A DNA stretch of 22,263 bases from Mesostigma viride (GCA_009746045.1 RPFO01002183.1:1-22263); one strand, 5' to 3'. Shown: positions 8,401 through 18,400, numbered from the stretch's first letter. Numbers and translations are program-made. The notes: a model not told the origin generated them from the sequence alone.

Positions 8401-9784
8401 GGAAGGGCGTGTCTCTCCCAACTCCTCTGTACGGCAAGATCTGGGCGATTGTGAAGCCCTTTTGGCAGAAAGGAGAGCAAGCCAAGGCCGAAGGGGACGG
8501 CGCAGGCGACAAGGCAGGAGGGGCTGAAGAGACGGACAAGTGGGGGCCGGACCAGAAGAACTTCATGCAGCGCTGGCTGTTCTGGTGTGAGGACCCTTTG
8601 AAGCCCGCTGTCGACGGCAAGCCGGCGATCGCACAGGATATCGCGGCTCGGCAAGACTTCCTTGACACGCGCCCTAAAGACAAGGCGCACGAACTGTCCA
8701 TTTTCACCGCGCATCGGGAACTTGCGAGTTTCCAGTACTTCGACAGCCTGATCCAAGCGCCGATCATGTCCTGTGAGGCCCCTCCCAGCAACCTGATAAA
8801 AATAATGGAAGTCGCCAAGAATTTGATAGAGGCGGCAAAGCAATTCGCCCACATCAAGTTCCTGGAGAACCCCGAGCTGATGGCCGCTTGCAAACAACTA
8901 AACGGGACTTTCGACCCCGTATTGGTGAGGGAGCACGTGTTTGGCGTGAAGCTGAAGGGCACCGTCGCCACGGACCTCGACAAGTTCATCGCCGACTGCC
9001 GCCTGACCAGAGACTTTTGGCGGGTGATCGTCACGGCCACGAGGGCGATCATTCTCACGCTGAGGGACCTTCCGCCGGCTAAAAGGAAAGTGGTCGACCA
9101 GAAGGACTGGAAGTTCCCGAGAGGGCTGCTCGCTTCCCACCCCCGTCATTTGTATGACGATTTGGGGGTGAAGACCAAACATCTGCTGGGTGTGCCACAG
9201 CAGGAGGCGGCGGCGGAGGAGGAGGTGCAGGCGGCGGCTAAGGAGGAGGGGACTGCCAAGGCCAAGAGGGGGTGGTGGGACAGGCTGGAAGCCTTCACCT
9301 ATTGGGACGGGGTGAAGATGGGACCCGACTGGATCGCATACAGGACAATGACATGGAAGGAAAACGAAAAAAGAAAGGATCTGGTGGTGACGAAGGTGGT
9401 GGACGAGTTGTACACGGGGTCTGAAGACCTTCCTGGGAAGCTGAAGGACCAGGCGTTTGCTGTGCTGGACCTGACAGCTGACAGCAACGAGAAGTGGAGG
9501 AACCTGCGCGAGTGGGATCAAGACTGTATTCCGGTCGACAGCCAGATACCCTTACCCTCCTCCCGTTTGAGGTATGCCGCGTGGGATGTGGTTGACCAGA
9601 TCACCAAGGCCCTGTTGAAGGGACCCTCCAGAGTTCTGCTGGTGTTCGGGTTACCCGCCCATATCCGCCGGTGGAAGCGCCTGGTCCGACTTATCAAATA
9701 TCGGCTTCTTGAAGATGGGTGGCAAGACGTCGACATGGACTTTGCCGTGGTCGTGGACGACGAAGACGACGGGGATCATCATTC

Positions 9785-9825
<41 letters not shown>

Positions 9826-11687
9826 GCTCGGAGAAGGAAGAGGGGGAGGAGGAAGAGGGGGAGGAGGAAGAGCGGGAGGAGGAAGAGGGGGAGGAGGATA
9901 TTGCTGAGGGGCACCCGCCCGGGGTGGGTGGGGGGCAGGCGGAGGGGGAGAAAGGGGATGGGGATGGGGAGGAGGGAGGAGGGGGAGGGGGCAGAGGGAC
10001 GGGGGAGGAGATGGAAGGGGAGGGAAAAAGCGCAGTCGGGATGATGGAGGCTCGCGGGAGGAGACAATGGGGGGGGATGAAGACAAAAGGGGGGGAGGTA
10101 AGCGCCAGCGTGCTGGTGAAGGAGACTCGAGGCCTGTCGTTGGAAACGCCGGCGGGCGTATCTGTGATGAGGAGGGGGATCGCCAGCGGGAGGGAGGCTC
10201 GCGGCCTGTTACTGGAAACGCCGGCGGGCGTATCTGTGATGAGGAGGGGGATCGCCAGCAGGAAGGAGGCTCGCGGCCTGTTACTGGAAACGCCGGCGGG
10301 CGTATCTGTGATGAGGATGGGGATCGCCAGCAGGAAGCAGGCTCGCGGCCTGTTACTGGTAGCGCCGGCGGGCGTTCCCGATTTACGGGAGGCGGTCGTG
10401 TCCGACAGATGGGAATGAGGCCTCGTCAGGATTCATGGGGACCCCCGGTTGAGGGGACCCCCGCCCTCGCCTCGGTTTCTTTGGGTCTGGGTGACGATCC
10501 CGTACCGTCGTCAGGAAGGACGGTTGTGATGACTTTGCCCCCCGCTCGACGGGGATGGAGCAATGCCCGAACACGATACTGCTGAATGAGGATGACGATC
10601 CGGAGCCGTCGGCTGACACGGATTTTGTTGCGAGCACCCCACTGCAGAAGAGGGTATTGGAGGCTCGTAACGTGGAGGGTCCGCCGAAAGTCTCAGGTGG
10701 AGGGCCGGCGTTTGCCGGATTGATGCGCCCGACTGAGGTGGTCGATGTTGAGGCGCCGCCAGGGACATCGGCCGGACACTATACCGCATTGATGGAGCCC
10801 TTCGATCGACCAAGGATGCCCTTCCACGCTCCAACGGTACATTCGGCCGGTAAATTTCATTTTCAATAAACGAGTTTAATAAGTACCTTAATATATATTT
10901 CTACATAAGTTTTTTTGCATCAGTCCATGGCTTCATTGATTTCTCACACGACCCTTCCGTATTCATGTTAATTGGCATGTGCTTACGTGCAGGGAAAGGC
11001 GAAGAAGAAACTCCAGTTCGGTTTCCCCGTGGATCCGCGTCTGGGACTGTGTCCAGAGAGGCCGGCCGTGTTGTTGGCCAGGCCGCGGTCGGCGAACCAG
11101 TTGCACAACCGGGGGCGGGAGGGGACGAGCTCCCACCCAACGCACCAACTCACGCACCAGCCTTACCGTGCGGTCAGCCAGAAAAAACGTACGAAGAGTT
11201 GATGGCAGAGGCGGCGGCTGCGCAGGGGCAGAAGGCAAAACGTCGGGGAGGGGGCAGGCGAGGGGCGGGGCAGGAGACGGAGGGTGCCGACGAACCTGCA
11301 CAGCCGCAGAAGGGTGGTGGTCAGGGCAGAGATGCGACGGCCGAAAACCGAATCAGGGACGTTCGGCCGGACGTCCGGATGCGCTTTATGGATGGCGCGA
11401 AACTGAGTCGCGGAGGTTGGAGTTCGAAATGGGTAGACGAGGTGTGCATAAACTGGGAGCACAAGTACCCCAAGAAGGAAGATTTTCCGCTCTTTGGCAC
11501 CCTCCTGGGCAAAGAGAGGGAGAAGGTGGTGTTCAGATGGTTTGATGAAGGGCACGACCTCGGTTGGAGTAATGAGTGCGAGCAAAAGTTTCGTTTCCCT
11601 CTGAAGTTCGCTAGAGAACATGTTACTCTCCTGAAGGAAGGCGCCAGCTGGGACAACATTCCTTCATATCGACCTGGCAAGCGATGA
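4823..11687 (+). CDS. Large multi-exon gene of unknown function (about 1,900 aa)
   Basis: Eight exon segments join in frame: 4823-5497, 5619-5675, 5803-5883, 6008-6514, optional 6658-6666, 6806-7993, 8250-10849 and 10993-11687. The introns are GT-AG, 121-256 nt, T-rich, with GTAAG/GTACAT donors. Every junction up to 8250 is phase 0, and the last is phase 1. Exons are GC-rich and introns AT-rich. The product begins Pro/Gln-rich, alternates helix-rich charged segments with Gly/Arg or Glu-rich linkers, and carries a 13-residue Asp run. No signal peptide, membrane segment, zinc finger or catalytic motif was recognised. Exon 7 has two apparent frame breaks in G/C runs, so the C-terminal third is less certain. 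A nuclear or nucleolar charged scaffold protein is possible from composition only. The alternative is two genes dividing near 10870, where an AATAAA lies. Confidence 0.6.
5498..5618 (+). other. Intron 1 (121 nt, phase 0)
   Basis: Donor GTAAGT, acceptor TTCGCAG, T-rich 3' half. No clear copy of the 21-nt element is present. Confidence 0.75.
5619..5675 (+). CDS. Large gene exon 2 (19 codons)
   Basis: A 57-nt exon in phase 0 (GRQEDVGAREARSM...), between TTCGCAG and GTACAT. Frame conservation across both flanking introns supports it. Confidence 0.7.
5676..5802 (+). other. Intron 2 (127 nt, phase 0)
   Basis: Donor GTACAT, acceptor ATTTTTACAG after a long T-rich tract. Only a weak TTTGCGTGCGTATAT resemblance to the 21-nt element is present, not counted as a copy. 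Confidence 0.7.
5803..5883 (+). CDS. Large gene exon 3 (27 codons)
   Basis: An 81-nt exon in phase 0, Gly/Ser/Glu-rich (GSPFEQQEGGDRRG...), between TTTACAG and GTAAGT. It is a low-complexity linker. Confidence 0.7.
5884..6007 (+). other. Intron 3 (124 nt, phase 0) with one element
   Basis: Donor GTAAGT, acceptor TTCTTGCAG. It carries one 21-nt element at 5939-5959 (GTTACGACGGCCGGCGTTTC plus T), in the same orientation as the gene. Confidence 0.78.
6008..6514 (+). CDS. Large gene exon 4 (169 codons)
   Basis: A phase 0 exon from EAGRQGG to EGNE before GTAAGT. After a Gly-rich start it is strongly helix-like and Lys-rich (FKEQADAYQLKKLAKWVVAEV, then HQVAELIVKNA, KALIKWMEENL and KTLIKMLKEHD) and ends in a basic Lys/Ala tail. 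No known domain was recognised. Read-through of the donor reaches a stop after 7 codons. Confidence 0.8.
6515..6657 (+). other. Intron 4a (143 nt) with one element, first copy of a 152-bp duplication
   Basis: Donor GTAAGT, possible acceptor ATTGTTAAG. The 21-nt element is at 6572-6592. The sequence is nearly repeated in the following intron at an offset of 152 bp. If the TTAAG acceptor is weak, this and the next intron are removed as one. Confidence 0.6.
6658..6666 (+). CDS. Candidate 9-nt microexon between duplicated introns
   Basis: GGGAACGAG lies between TTAAG and GTAAGT, encodes Gly-Asn-Glu, and repeats the end of exon 4 (GGGAATGAG). Including or skipping it keeps the frame. It is evidently a by-product of the tandem intron duplication; whether it is spliced in cannot be judged from sequence. 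Confidence 0.4.
6667..6805 (+). other. Intron 4b (139 nt) with one element, second copy of the duplication
   Basis: Donor GTAAGT, acceptor CATCAACGCAG. The 21-nt element is at 6724-6744, exactly 152 bp after its partner. Confidence 0.7.
6806..7993 (+). CDS. Large gene exon 6 (396 codons)
   Basis: A phase 0 exon beginning YVQAERATHAA and ending REQK before GTAAGC. It has a basic Gly/Lys stretch (KGKALKGKGKGKEVEV, about residues 51-66), then an acidic DDDDILDVND, then about 270 residues that look like a folded mostly helical domain with conserved-looking aromatic residues (VWRYSFQFLADRCPN, ICGFLVLDGNHF, VWYQAMLNGF, WATDWTNFGG). I do not recognise the family. Upstream in-frame sequence belongs to the intron. 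Confidence 0.82.
7994..8249 (+). other. Intron 5 (256 nt, phase 0) with three elements
   Basis: Donor GTAAGC, acceptor GGGATGCAG. Three copies of the 21-nt element at 8003-8023, 8072-8092 and 8139-8159 sit in tandem units of 69 and 67 bp, each ending near GGTCAAGAT. The units also contain acceptor-like TTTCAG|TATGCC and CTTAG|CATGCC sites, so alternative acceptors are possible. Confidence 0.75.
8250..10849 (+). CDS. Large gene exon 7, with two apparent frame breaks
   Basis: It begins phase 0 (VTEQVGKMIEVV) and stays open for over 600 codons. About 510 residues look folded: Trp-rich blocks (WGPDQKNFMQRWLFW, WWDRLEAFTYWDGVK) and VLLVFGLPAHIRRWKRL. Then come 13 Asp at 9786-9824 and Glu/Gly-rich runs to about 9900. 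Three frames then carry the signal in turn. Four 72-bp repeats at 10143-10400 fit the second frame best, because their differences there are synonymous or conservative (AGG/CGG, GAG/GAA, E/D). The final segment (LNEDDDPEP, DFVASTPLQ) is in the third frame and ends at a phase 1 donor GTAAAT. Each step equals one missing base in G/C runs (between 9908 and 10040; CCCCCC at 10538-10543). The alternative is a GAG|GTAAGC donor at 10098 spliced to ACTGCAG|AAG at 10648, which removes the repeats in phase 0. Confidence 0.6.
9786..9900 (+). repeat. GAT trinucleotide run and GAG-rich acidic repeat, coding
   Basis: Thirteen GAT codons (9786-9824) encode poly-Asp, followed by purine-rich GAGGAGGAAGAGGGG units encoding Glu/Gly blocks. 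It is a length-unstable coding microsatellite within exon 7. Confidence 0.9.
10131..10400 (+). repeat. 72-bp tandem repeat with reversed elements
   Basis: Three full units and a diverged fourth partial unit, period 72 bp (24 codons). Each contains the reverse-oriented element GAAACGCCGGCGGGCGTATC, at 10143, 10215 and 10287, with a variant at 10359. A degenerate earlier piece (GGAGGCTCGCGG-like) is visible near 10046. Because 72 is divisible by 3, every frame repeats; one frame has the more conservative changes. Confidence 0.85.
10850..10992 (+). other. Intron 6 (143 nt, phase 1), with an internal poly(A) signal
   Basis: Donor GTAAAT after GGCCG, acceptor CTTACGTGCAG. Splicing joins the third exon-7 frame to the long final frame. 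If it is not spliced, the protein ends at 10869 (GKFHFQ). AATAAA at 10865-10870 overlaps that stop and could end a shorter transcript. Confidence 0.6.
10993..11687 (+). CDS. Large gene last exon (about 231 codons)
   Basis: It continues in phase 1 (GKGEEETPVRF) to TGA at 11685-11687. After a Gly/Pro/Ala-rich linker and a basic Lys/Arg/Gly block (KAKRRGGGRRG), the last ~110 residues look like a compact domain with regular aromatic residues (MRFMDGAKLSRGGWSSKWVD, NWEHKYPKKEDFPLF, VVFRWFDEGHDLGW, LKFAREHVTLL). I do not recognise it. If the upstream intron is not real, this would be a separate gene starting at the ATG at 10965 (240 aa). Confidence 0.7.
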
Positions 11688-12235
11688 TGGGCGAGGACTT
11701 TGCACGAAATCGCGTTTTGCACGTAATTGCCCACCGCAACGTGGAGAAATGCAGATGTACATAGTAGTTGGATCAGTTACCGTGACTTTGGGCAGTTTAG
11801 TAGTTGGGGTGACGTGTCCAATGTATATATGGTGGGGCGCGTCCAAGGGGGTCCACGCTGATTGAGCACTTGCATGTGTTCTTTCAACATATTCGGACAT
11901 GTATGAAATGAATAAATTGTTTGGACGATTGCAAATTGATTGATTGAAGAATGAGATACCATTAATAATTGAAAAATGTAAAACCTCATTGTGAATTTGT
12001 ACTTCAAACTTTCACATGCATGCCCCAAATTGTGCATTTGTGCAGGTTTTAATTATGAGAAGTAGCATTTCTCTACAAATATTGAGAAATTTAGGGGCAC
12101 TTGGGGTTGTTGGCCATGTTCATTCATGATAAAATGGACTTTTTATGCTGTAAAATCATATTCCACTAGTCCAAAACGCTGCTTTCATGACGTCAAAAGT
12201 ACCAGCAATGGCCCTAGGTTGGAGCAGTAGATGTT
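11688..12235. other. 3' flank without a gene
   Basis: An AT-rich stretch of about 550 nt. AATAAA at 11911-11916, 224 nt after the stop of the large gene, is its likely poly(A) signal. I see no coding frame of interest, no tRNA and no copy of the 21-nt element here. Confidence 0.6.
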
Positions 12236-12475
12236 GGGGACGCCCTTTTTCTCACTTATCTCACGTCCTGTTTTTTGAGATTTTTCTCACGTTTTTCCCC
12301 TTTTTTCACCTTTTTGGGGCAATCTCACCCGGGTGAGATTGCCCTTTTCTCACCCATTCTCACCCATTTCTCACCCTATTTTCTCACTTTTCTCACCCAT
12401 TCTCACCCATTTCTCACCCTTTTTCTCACCCATCTCACCCTTTTTCTCACCTTTTCTCACCCATTCTCAAAGCCG
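12236..12475. repeat. Degenerate TCTCACCC tandem repeat
   Basis: T/C-rich units of the form TTTCTCACCCATTCTCACCC recur with varying spacers. They contain a perfect palindrome at 12317-12344. Open frames here are by-products of the repeat. Confidence 0.9.
12317..12344. repeat. Perfect 28-bp palindrome
   Basis: GGGCAATCTCACCC followed directly by its exact reverse complement, with no spacer. The centre is CCCGGG. It lies inside the TCTCACCC repeat, so it marks a local strand switch of the repeat unit. Confidence 0.95.
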
Positions 12476-12486
12476 AGTTCCTAGTG

Positions 12487-15400
12487 TACCGGCTGGCACA
12501 CGTTTTCAGTGAATTTTGGGCTCCAGATTTAAATGCAACGTGCGGTTTGAGGCAGGGGACAACATGCGTGGACGATAGGAATTATAGCACCGGCGGGCTT
12601 CAAAGTGCCGGACGGCAGGCGGTACCACCATTCCGTGGCAGCTTGGCCCAGTTTGCTACCGGCTGGCACACGTTTTCAGTGAATTTTGGGCTCCAGATTT
12701 AAATGCAACGTGCGGTTTGAGGCAGGGGAAAACATGCGTGGACGATAGGAATTATAGCACCGGCGGGCTTCAAAGTGCCGGACGGCAGGCGGTACCACCA
12801 TTCCGTGGCAGCTTGGCCCAGTTTGCTACCGGCTGGCACACGTTTTCAGTGAATTTTGGGCTCCAGATTTAAATGCAACGTGCGGTTTGAGGCAGGGGAC
12901 AACATGCGTGGACGATAGGAATTATAGCACCGGCGGGCTTCAAAGTGCCGGACGGCAGGCGGTACCACCATTCCGTGGCAGCTTGGCCCAGTTTGCTACC
13001 GGCTGGCACACGTTTTCAGTGAATTTTGGGCTCCAGATTTAAATGCAACGTGCGGTTTGAGGCAGGGGACAACATGCGTGGACGATAGGAATTATAGCAC
13101 CGGCGGGCTTCAAAGTGCCGGACGGCAGGCGGTACCACCATTCCGTGGCAGCTTGGCCCAGTTTGCTACCGGCTGGCACACGTTTTCAGTGAATTTTGGG
13201 CTCCAGATTTAAATGCAACGTGCGGTTTGAGGCAGGGGAAAACATGCGTGGACGATAGGAATTATAGCACCGGCGGGCTTCAAAGTGCCGGACGGCAGGC
13301 GGTACCACCATTCCGTGGCAGCTTGGCCCAGTTTGCTACCGGCTGGCACACGTTTTCAGTGAATTTTGGGCTCCAGATTTAAATGCAACGTGCGGTTTGA
13401 GGCAGGGGAAAACATGCGTGGACGATAGGAATTATAGCACCGGCGGGCTTCAAAGTGCCGGACGGCAGGCGGTACCACCATTCCGTGGCAGCTTGGCCCA
13501 GTTTGCTACCGGCTGGCACACGTTTTCAGTGAATTTTGGGCTCCAGATTTAAATGCAACGTGCGGTTTGAGGCAGGGGAAAACATGCGTGGACGATAGGA
13601 ATTATAGCACCGGCGGGCTTCAAAGTGCCGGACGGCAGGCGGTACCACCATTCCGTGGCAGCTTGGCCCAGTTTGCTACCGGCTGGCACACGTTTTCAGT
13701 GAATTTTGGGCTCCAGATTTAAATGCAACGTGCGGTTTGAGGCAGGGGAAAACATGCGTGGACGATAGGAATTATAGCACCGGCGGGCTTCAAAGTGCCG
13801 GACGGCAGGCGGTACCACCATTCCGTGGCAGCTTGGCCCAGTTTGCTACCGGCTGGCACACGTTTTCAGTGAATTTTGGGCTCCAGATTTAAATGCAACG
13901 TGCGGTTTGAGGCAGGGGAAAACATGCGTGGACGATAGGAATTATAGCACCGGCGGGCTTCAAAGTGCCGGACGGCAGGCGGTACCACCATTCCGTGGCA
14001 GCTTGGCCCAGTTTGCTACCGGCTGGCACACGTTTTCAGTGAATTTTGGGCTCCAGATTTAAATGCAACGTGCGGTTTGAGGCAGGGGAAAACATGCGTG
14101 GACGATAGGAATTATAGCACCGGCGGGCTTCAAAGTGCCGGACGGCAGGCGGTACCACCATTCCGTGGCAGCTTGGCCCAGTTTGCTACCGGCTGGCACA
14201 CGTTTTCAGTGAATTTTGGGCTCCAGATTTAAATGCAACGTGCGGTTTGAGGCAGGGGAAAACATGCGTGGACGATAGGAATTATAGCACCGGCGGGCTT
14301 CAAAGTGCCGGACGGCAGGCGGTACCACCATTCCGTGGCAGCTTGGCCCAGTTTGCTACCGGCTGGCACACGTTTTCAGTGAATTTTGGGCTCCAGATTT
14401 AAATGCAACGTGCGGTTTGAGGCAGGGGAAAACATGCGTGGACGATAGGAATTATAGCACCGGCGGGCTTCAAAGTGCCGGACGGCAGGCGGTACCACCA
14501 TTCCGTGGCAGCTTGGCCCAGTTTGCTACCGGCTGGCACACGTTTTCAGTGAATTTTGGGCTCCAGATTTAAATGCAACGTGCGGTTTGAGGCAGGGGAA
14601 AACATGCGTGGACGATAGGAATTATAGCACCGGCGGGCTTCAAAGTGCCGGACGGCAGGCGGTACCACCATTCCGTGGCAGCTTGGCCCAGTTTGCTACC
14701 GGCTGGCACACGTTTTCAGTGAATTTTGGGCTCCAGATTTAAATGCAACGTGCGGTTTGAGGCAGGGGAAAACATGCGTGGACGATAGGAATTATAGCAC
14801 CGGCGGGCTTCAAAGTGCCGGACGGCAGGCGGTACCACCATTCCGTGGCAGCTTGGCCCAGTTTGCTACCGGCTGGCACACGTTTTCAGTGAATTTTGGG
14901 CTCCAGATTTAAATGCAACGTGCGGTTTGAGGCAGGGGAAAACATGCGTGGACGATAGGAATTATAGCACCGGCGGGCTTCAAAGTGCCGGACGGCAGGC
15001 GGTACCACCATTCCGTGGCAGCTTGGCCCAGTTTGCTACCGGCTGGCACACGTTTTCAGTGAATTTTGGGCTCCAGATTTAAATGCAACGTGCGGTTTGA
15101 GGCAGGGGAAAACATGCGTGGACGATAGGAATTATAGCACCGGCGGGCTTCAAAGTGCCGGACGGCAGGCGGTACCACCATTCCGTGGCAGCTTGGCCCA
15201 GTTTGCTACCGGCTGGCACACGTTTTCAGTGAATTTTGGGCTCCAGATTTAAATGCAACGTGCGGTTTGAGGCAGGGGAAAACATGCGTGGACGATAGGA
15301 ATTATAGCACCGGCGGGCTTCAAAGTGCCGGACGGCAGGCGGTACCACCATTCCGTGGCAGCTTGGCCCAGTTTGCTACCGGCTGGCACACGTTTTCAGT

Positions 15401-18400
15401 GAATTTTGGGCTCCAGATTTAAATGCAACGTGCGGTTTGAGGCAGGGGAAAACATGCGTGGACGATAGGAATTATAGCACCGGCGGGCTTCAAAGTGCCG
15501 GACGGCAGGCGGTACCACCATTCCGTGGCAGCTTGGCCCAGTTTGCTACCGGCTGGCACACGTTTTCAGTGAATTTTGGGCTCCAGATTTAAATGCAACG
15601 TGCGGTTTGAGGCAGGGGAAAACATGCGTGGACGATAGGAATTATAGCACCGGCGGGCTTCAAAGTGCCGGACGGCAGGCGGTACCACCATTCCGTGGCA
15701 GCTTGGCCCAGTTTGCTACCGGCTGGCACACGTTTTCAGTGAATTTTGGGCTCCAGATTTAAATGCAACGTGCGGTTTGAGGCAGGGGAAAACATGCGTG
15801 GACGATAGGAATTATAGCACCGGCGGGCTTCAAAGTGCCGGACGGCAGGCGGTACCACCATTCCGTGGCAGCTTGGCCCAGTTTGCTACCGGCTGGCACA
15901 CGTTTTCAGTGAATTTTGGGCTCCAGATTTAAATGCAACGTGCGGTTTGAGGCAGGGGAAAACATGCGTGGACGATAGGAATTATAGCACCGGCGGGCTT
16001 CAAAGTGCCGGACGGCAGGCGGTACCACCATTCCGTGGCAGCTTGGCCCAGTTTGCTACCGGCTGGCACACGTTTTCAGTGAATTTTGGGCTCCAGATTT
16101 AAATGCAACGTGCGGTTTGAGGCAGGGGAAAACATGCGTGGACGATAGGAATTATAGCACCGGCGGGCTTCAAAGTGCCGGACGGCAGGCGGTACCACCA
16201 TTCCGTGGCAGCTTGGCCCAGTTTGCTACCGGCTGGCACACGTTTTCAGTGAATTTTGGGCTCCAGATTTAAATGCAACGTGCGGTTTGAGGCAGGGGAA
16301 AACATGCGTGGACGATAGGAATTATAGCACCGGCGGGCTTCAAAGTGCCGGACGGCAGGCGGTACCACCATTCCGTGGCAGCTTGGCCCAGTTTGCTACC
16401 GGCTGGCACACGTTTTCAGTGAATTTTGGGCTCCAGATTTAAATGCAACGTGCGGTTTGAGGCAGGGGAAAACATGCGTGGACGATAGGAATTATAGCAC
16501 CGGCGGGCTTCAAAGTGCCGGACGGCAGGCGGTACCACCATTCCGTGGCAGCTTGGCCCAGTTTGCTACCGGCTGGCACACGTTTTCAGTGAATTTTGGG
16601 CTCCAGATTTAAATGCAACGTGCGGTTTGAGGCAGGGGAAAACATGCGTGGACGATAGGAATTATAGCACCGGCGGGCTTCAAAGTGCCGGACGGCAGGC
16701 GGTACCACCATTCCGTGGCAGCTTGGCCCAGTTTGCTACCGGCTGGCACACGTTTTCAGTGAATTTTGGGCTCCAGATTTAAATGCAACGTGCGGTTTGA
16801 GGCAGGGGAAAACATGCGTGGACGATAGGAATTATAGCACCGGCGGGCTTCAAAGTGCCGGACGGCAGGCGGTACCACCATTCCGTGGCAGCTTGGCCCA
16901 GTTTGCTACCGGCTGGCACACGTTTTCAGTGAATTTTGGGCTCCAGATTTAAATGCAACGTGCGGTTTGAGGCAGGGGAAAACATGCGTGGACGATAGGA
17001 ATTATAGCACCGGCGGGCTTCAAAGTGCCGGACGGCAGGCGGTACCACCATTCCGTGGCAGCTTGGCCCAGTTTGCTACCGGCTGGCACACGTTTTCAGT
17101 GAATTTTGGGCTCCAGATTTAAATGCAACGTGCGGTTTGAGGCAGGGGAAAACATGCGTGGACGATAGGAATTATAGCACCGGCGGGCTTCAAAGTGCCG
17201 GACGGCAGGCGGTACCACCATTCCGTGGCAGCTTGGCCCAGTTTGCTACCGGCTGGCACACGTTTTCAGTGAATTTTGGGCTCCAGATTTAAATGCAACG
17301 TGCGGTTTGAGGCAGGGGAAAACATGCGTGGACGATAGGAATTATAGCACCGGCGGGCTTCAAAGTGCCGGACGGCAGGCGGTACCACCATTCCGTGGCA
17401 GCTTGGCCCAGTTTGCTACCGGCTGGCACACGTTTTCAGTGAATTTTGGGCTCCAGATTTAAATGCAACGTGCGGTTTGAGGCAGGGGAAAACATGCGTG
17501 GACGATAGGAATTATAGCACCGGCGGGCTTCAAAGTGCCGGACGGCAGGCGGTACCACCATTCCGTGGCAGCTTGGCCCAGTTTGCTACCGGCTGGCACA
17601 CGTTTTCAGTGAATTTTGGGCTCCAGATTTAAATGCAACGTGCGGTTTGAGGCAGGGGAAAACATGCGTGGACGATAGGAATTATAGCACCGGCGGGCTT
17701 CAAAGTGCCGGACGGCAGGCGGTACCACCATTCCGTGGCAGCTTGGCCCAGTTTGCTACCGGCTGGCACACGTTTTCAGTGAATTTTGGGCTCCAGATTT
17801 AAATGCAACGTGCGGTTTGAGGCAGGGGAAAACATGCGTGGACGATAGGAATTATAGCACCGGCGGGCTTCAAAGTGCCGGACGGCAGGCGGTACCACCA
17901 TTCCGTGGCAGCTTGGCCCAGTTTGCTACCGGCTGGCACACGTTTTCAGTGAATTTTGGGCTCCAGATTTAAATGCAACGTGCGGTTTGAGGCAGGGGAA
18001 AACATGCGTGGACGATAGGAATTATAGCACCGGCGGGCTTCAAAGTGCCGGACGGCAGGCGGTACCACCATTCCGTGGCAGCTTGGCCCAGTTTGCTACC
18101 GGCTGGCACACGTTTTCAGTGAATTTTGGGCTCCAGATTTAAATGCAACGTGCGGTTTGAGGCAGGGGAAAACATGCGTGGACGATAGGAATTATAGCAC
18201 CGGCGGGCTTCAAAGTGCCGGACGGCAGGCGGTACCACCATTCCGTGGCAGCTTGGCCCAGTTTGCTACCGGCTGGCACACGTTTTCAGTGAATTTTGGG
18301 CTCCAGATTTAAATGCAACGTGCGGTTTGAGGCAGGGGAAAACATGCGTGGACGATAGGAATTATAGCACCGGCGGGCTTCAAAGTGCCGGACGGCAGGC

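Noticed and set aside
9651-10086. Minus-strand Pro- and His/Ile-rich frames
   Set aside because: They are the complement of the GAT and GAG runs in the large exon.
8190-10418. One 742-aa frame continuing through the 72-bp repeats as ETPAGVSVM repeats
   Set aside because: Its start lies in the intron with three elements, and its end uses the repeat frame with the less conservative substitutions; the likely exon starts at 8250 and the signal changes frame after about 9908.
12484-12702. 72-aa frame at the start of the satellite
   Set aside because: The 170-bp period rotates the frame and stops occur in each; it does not recur in an open form.
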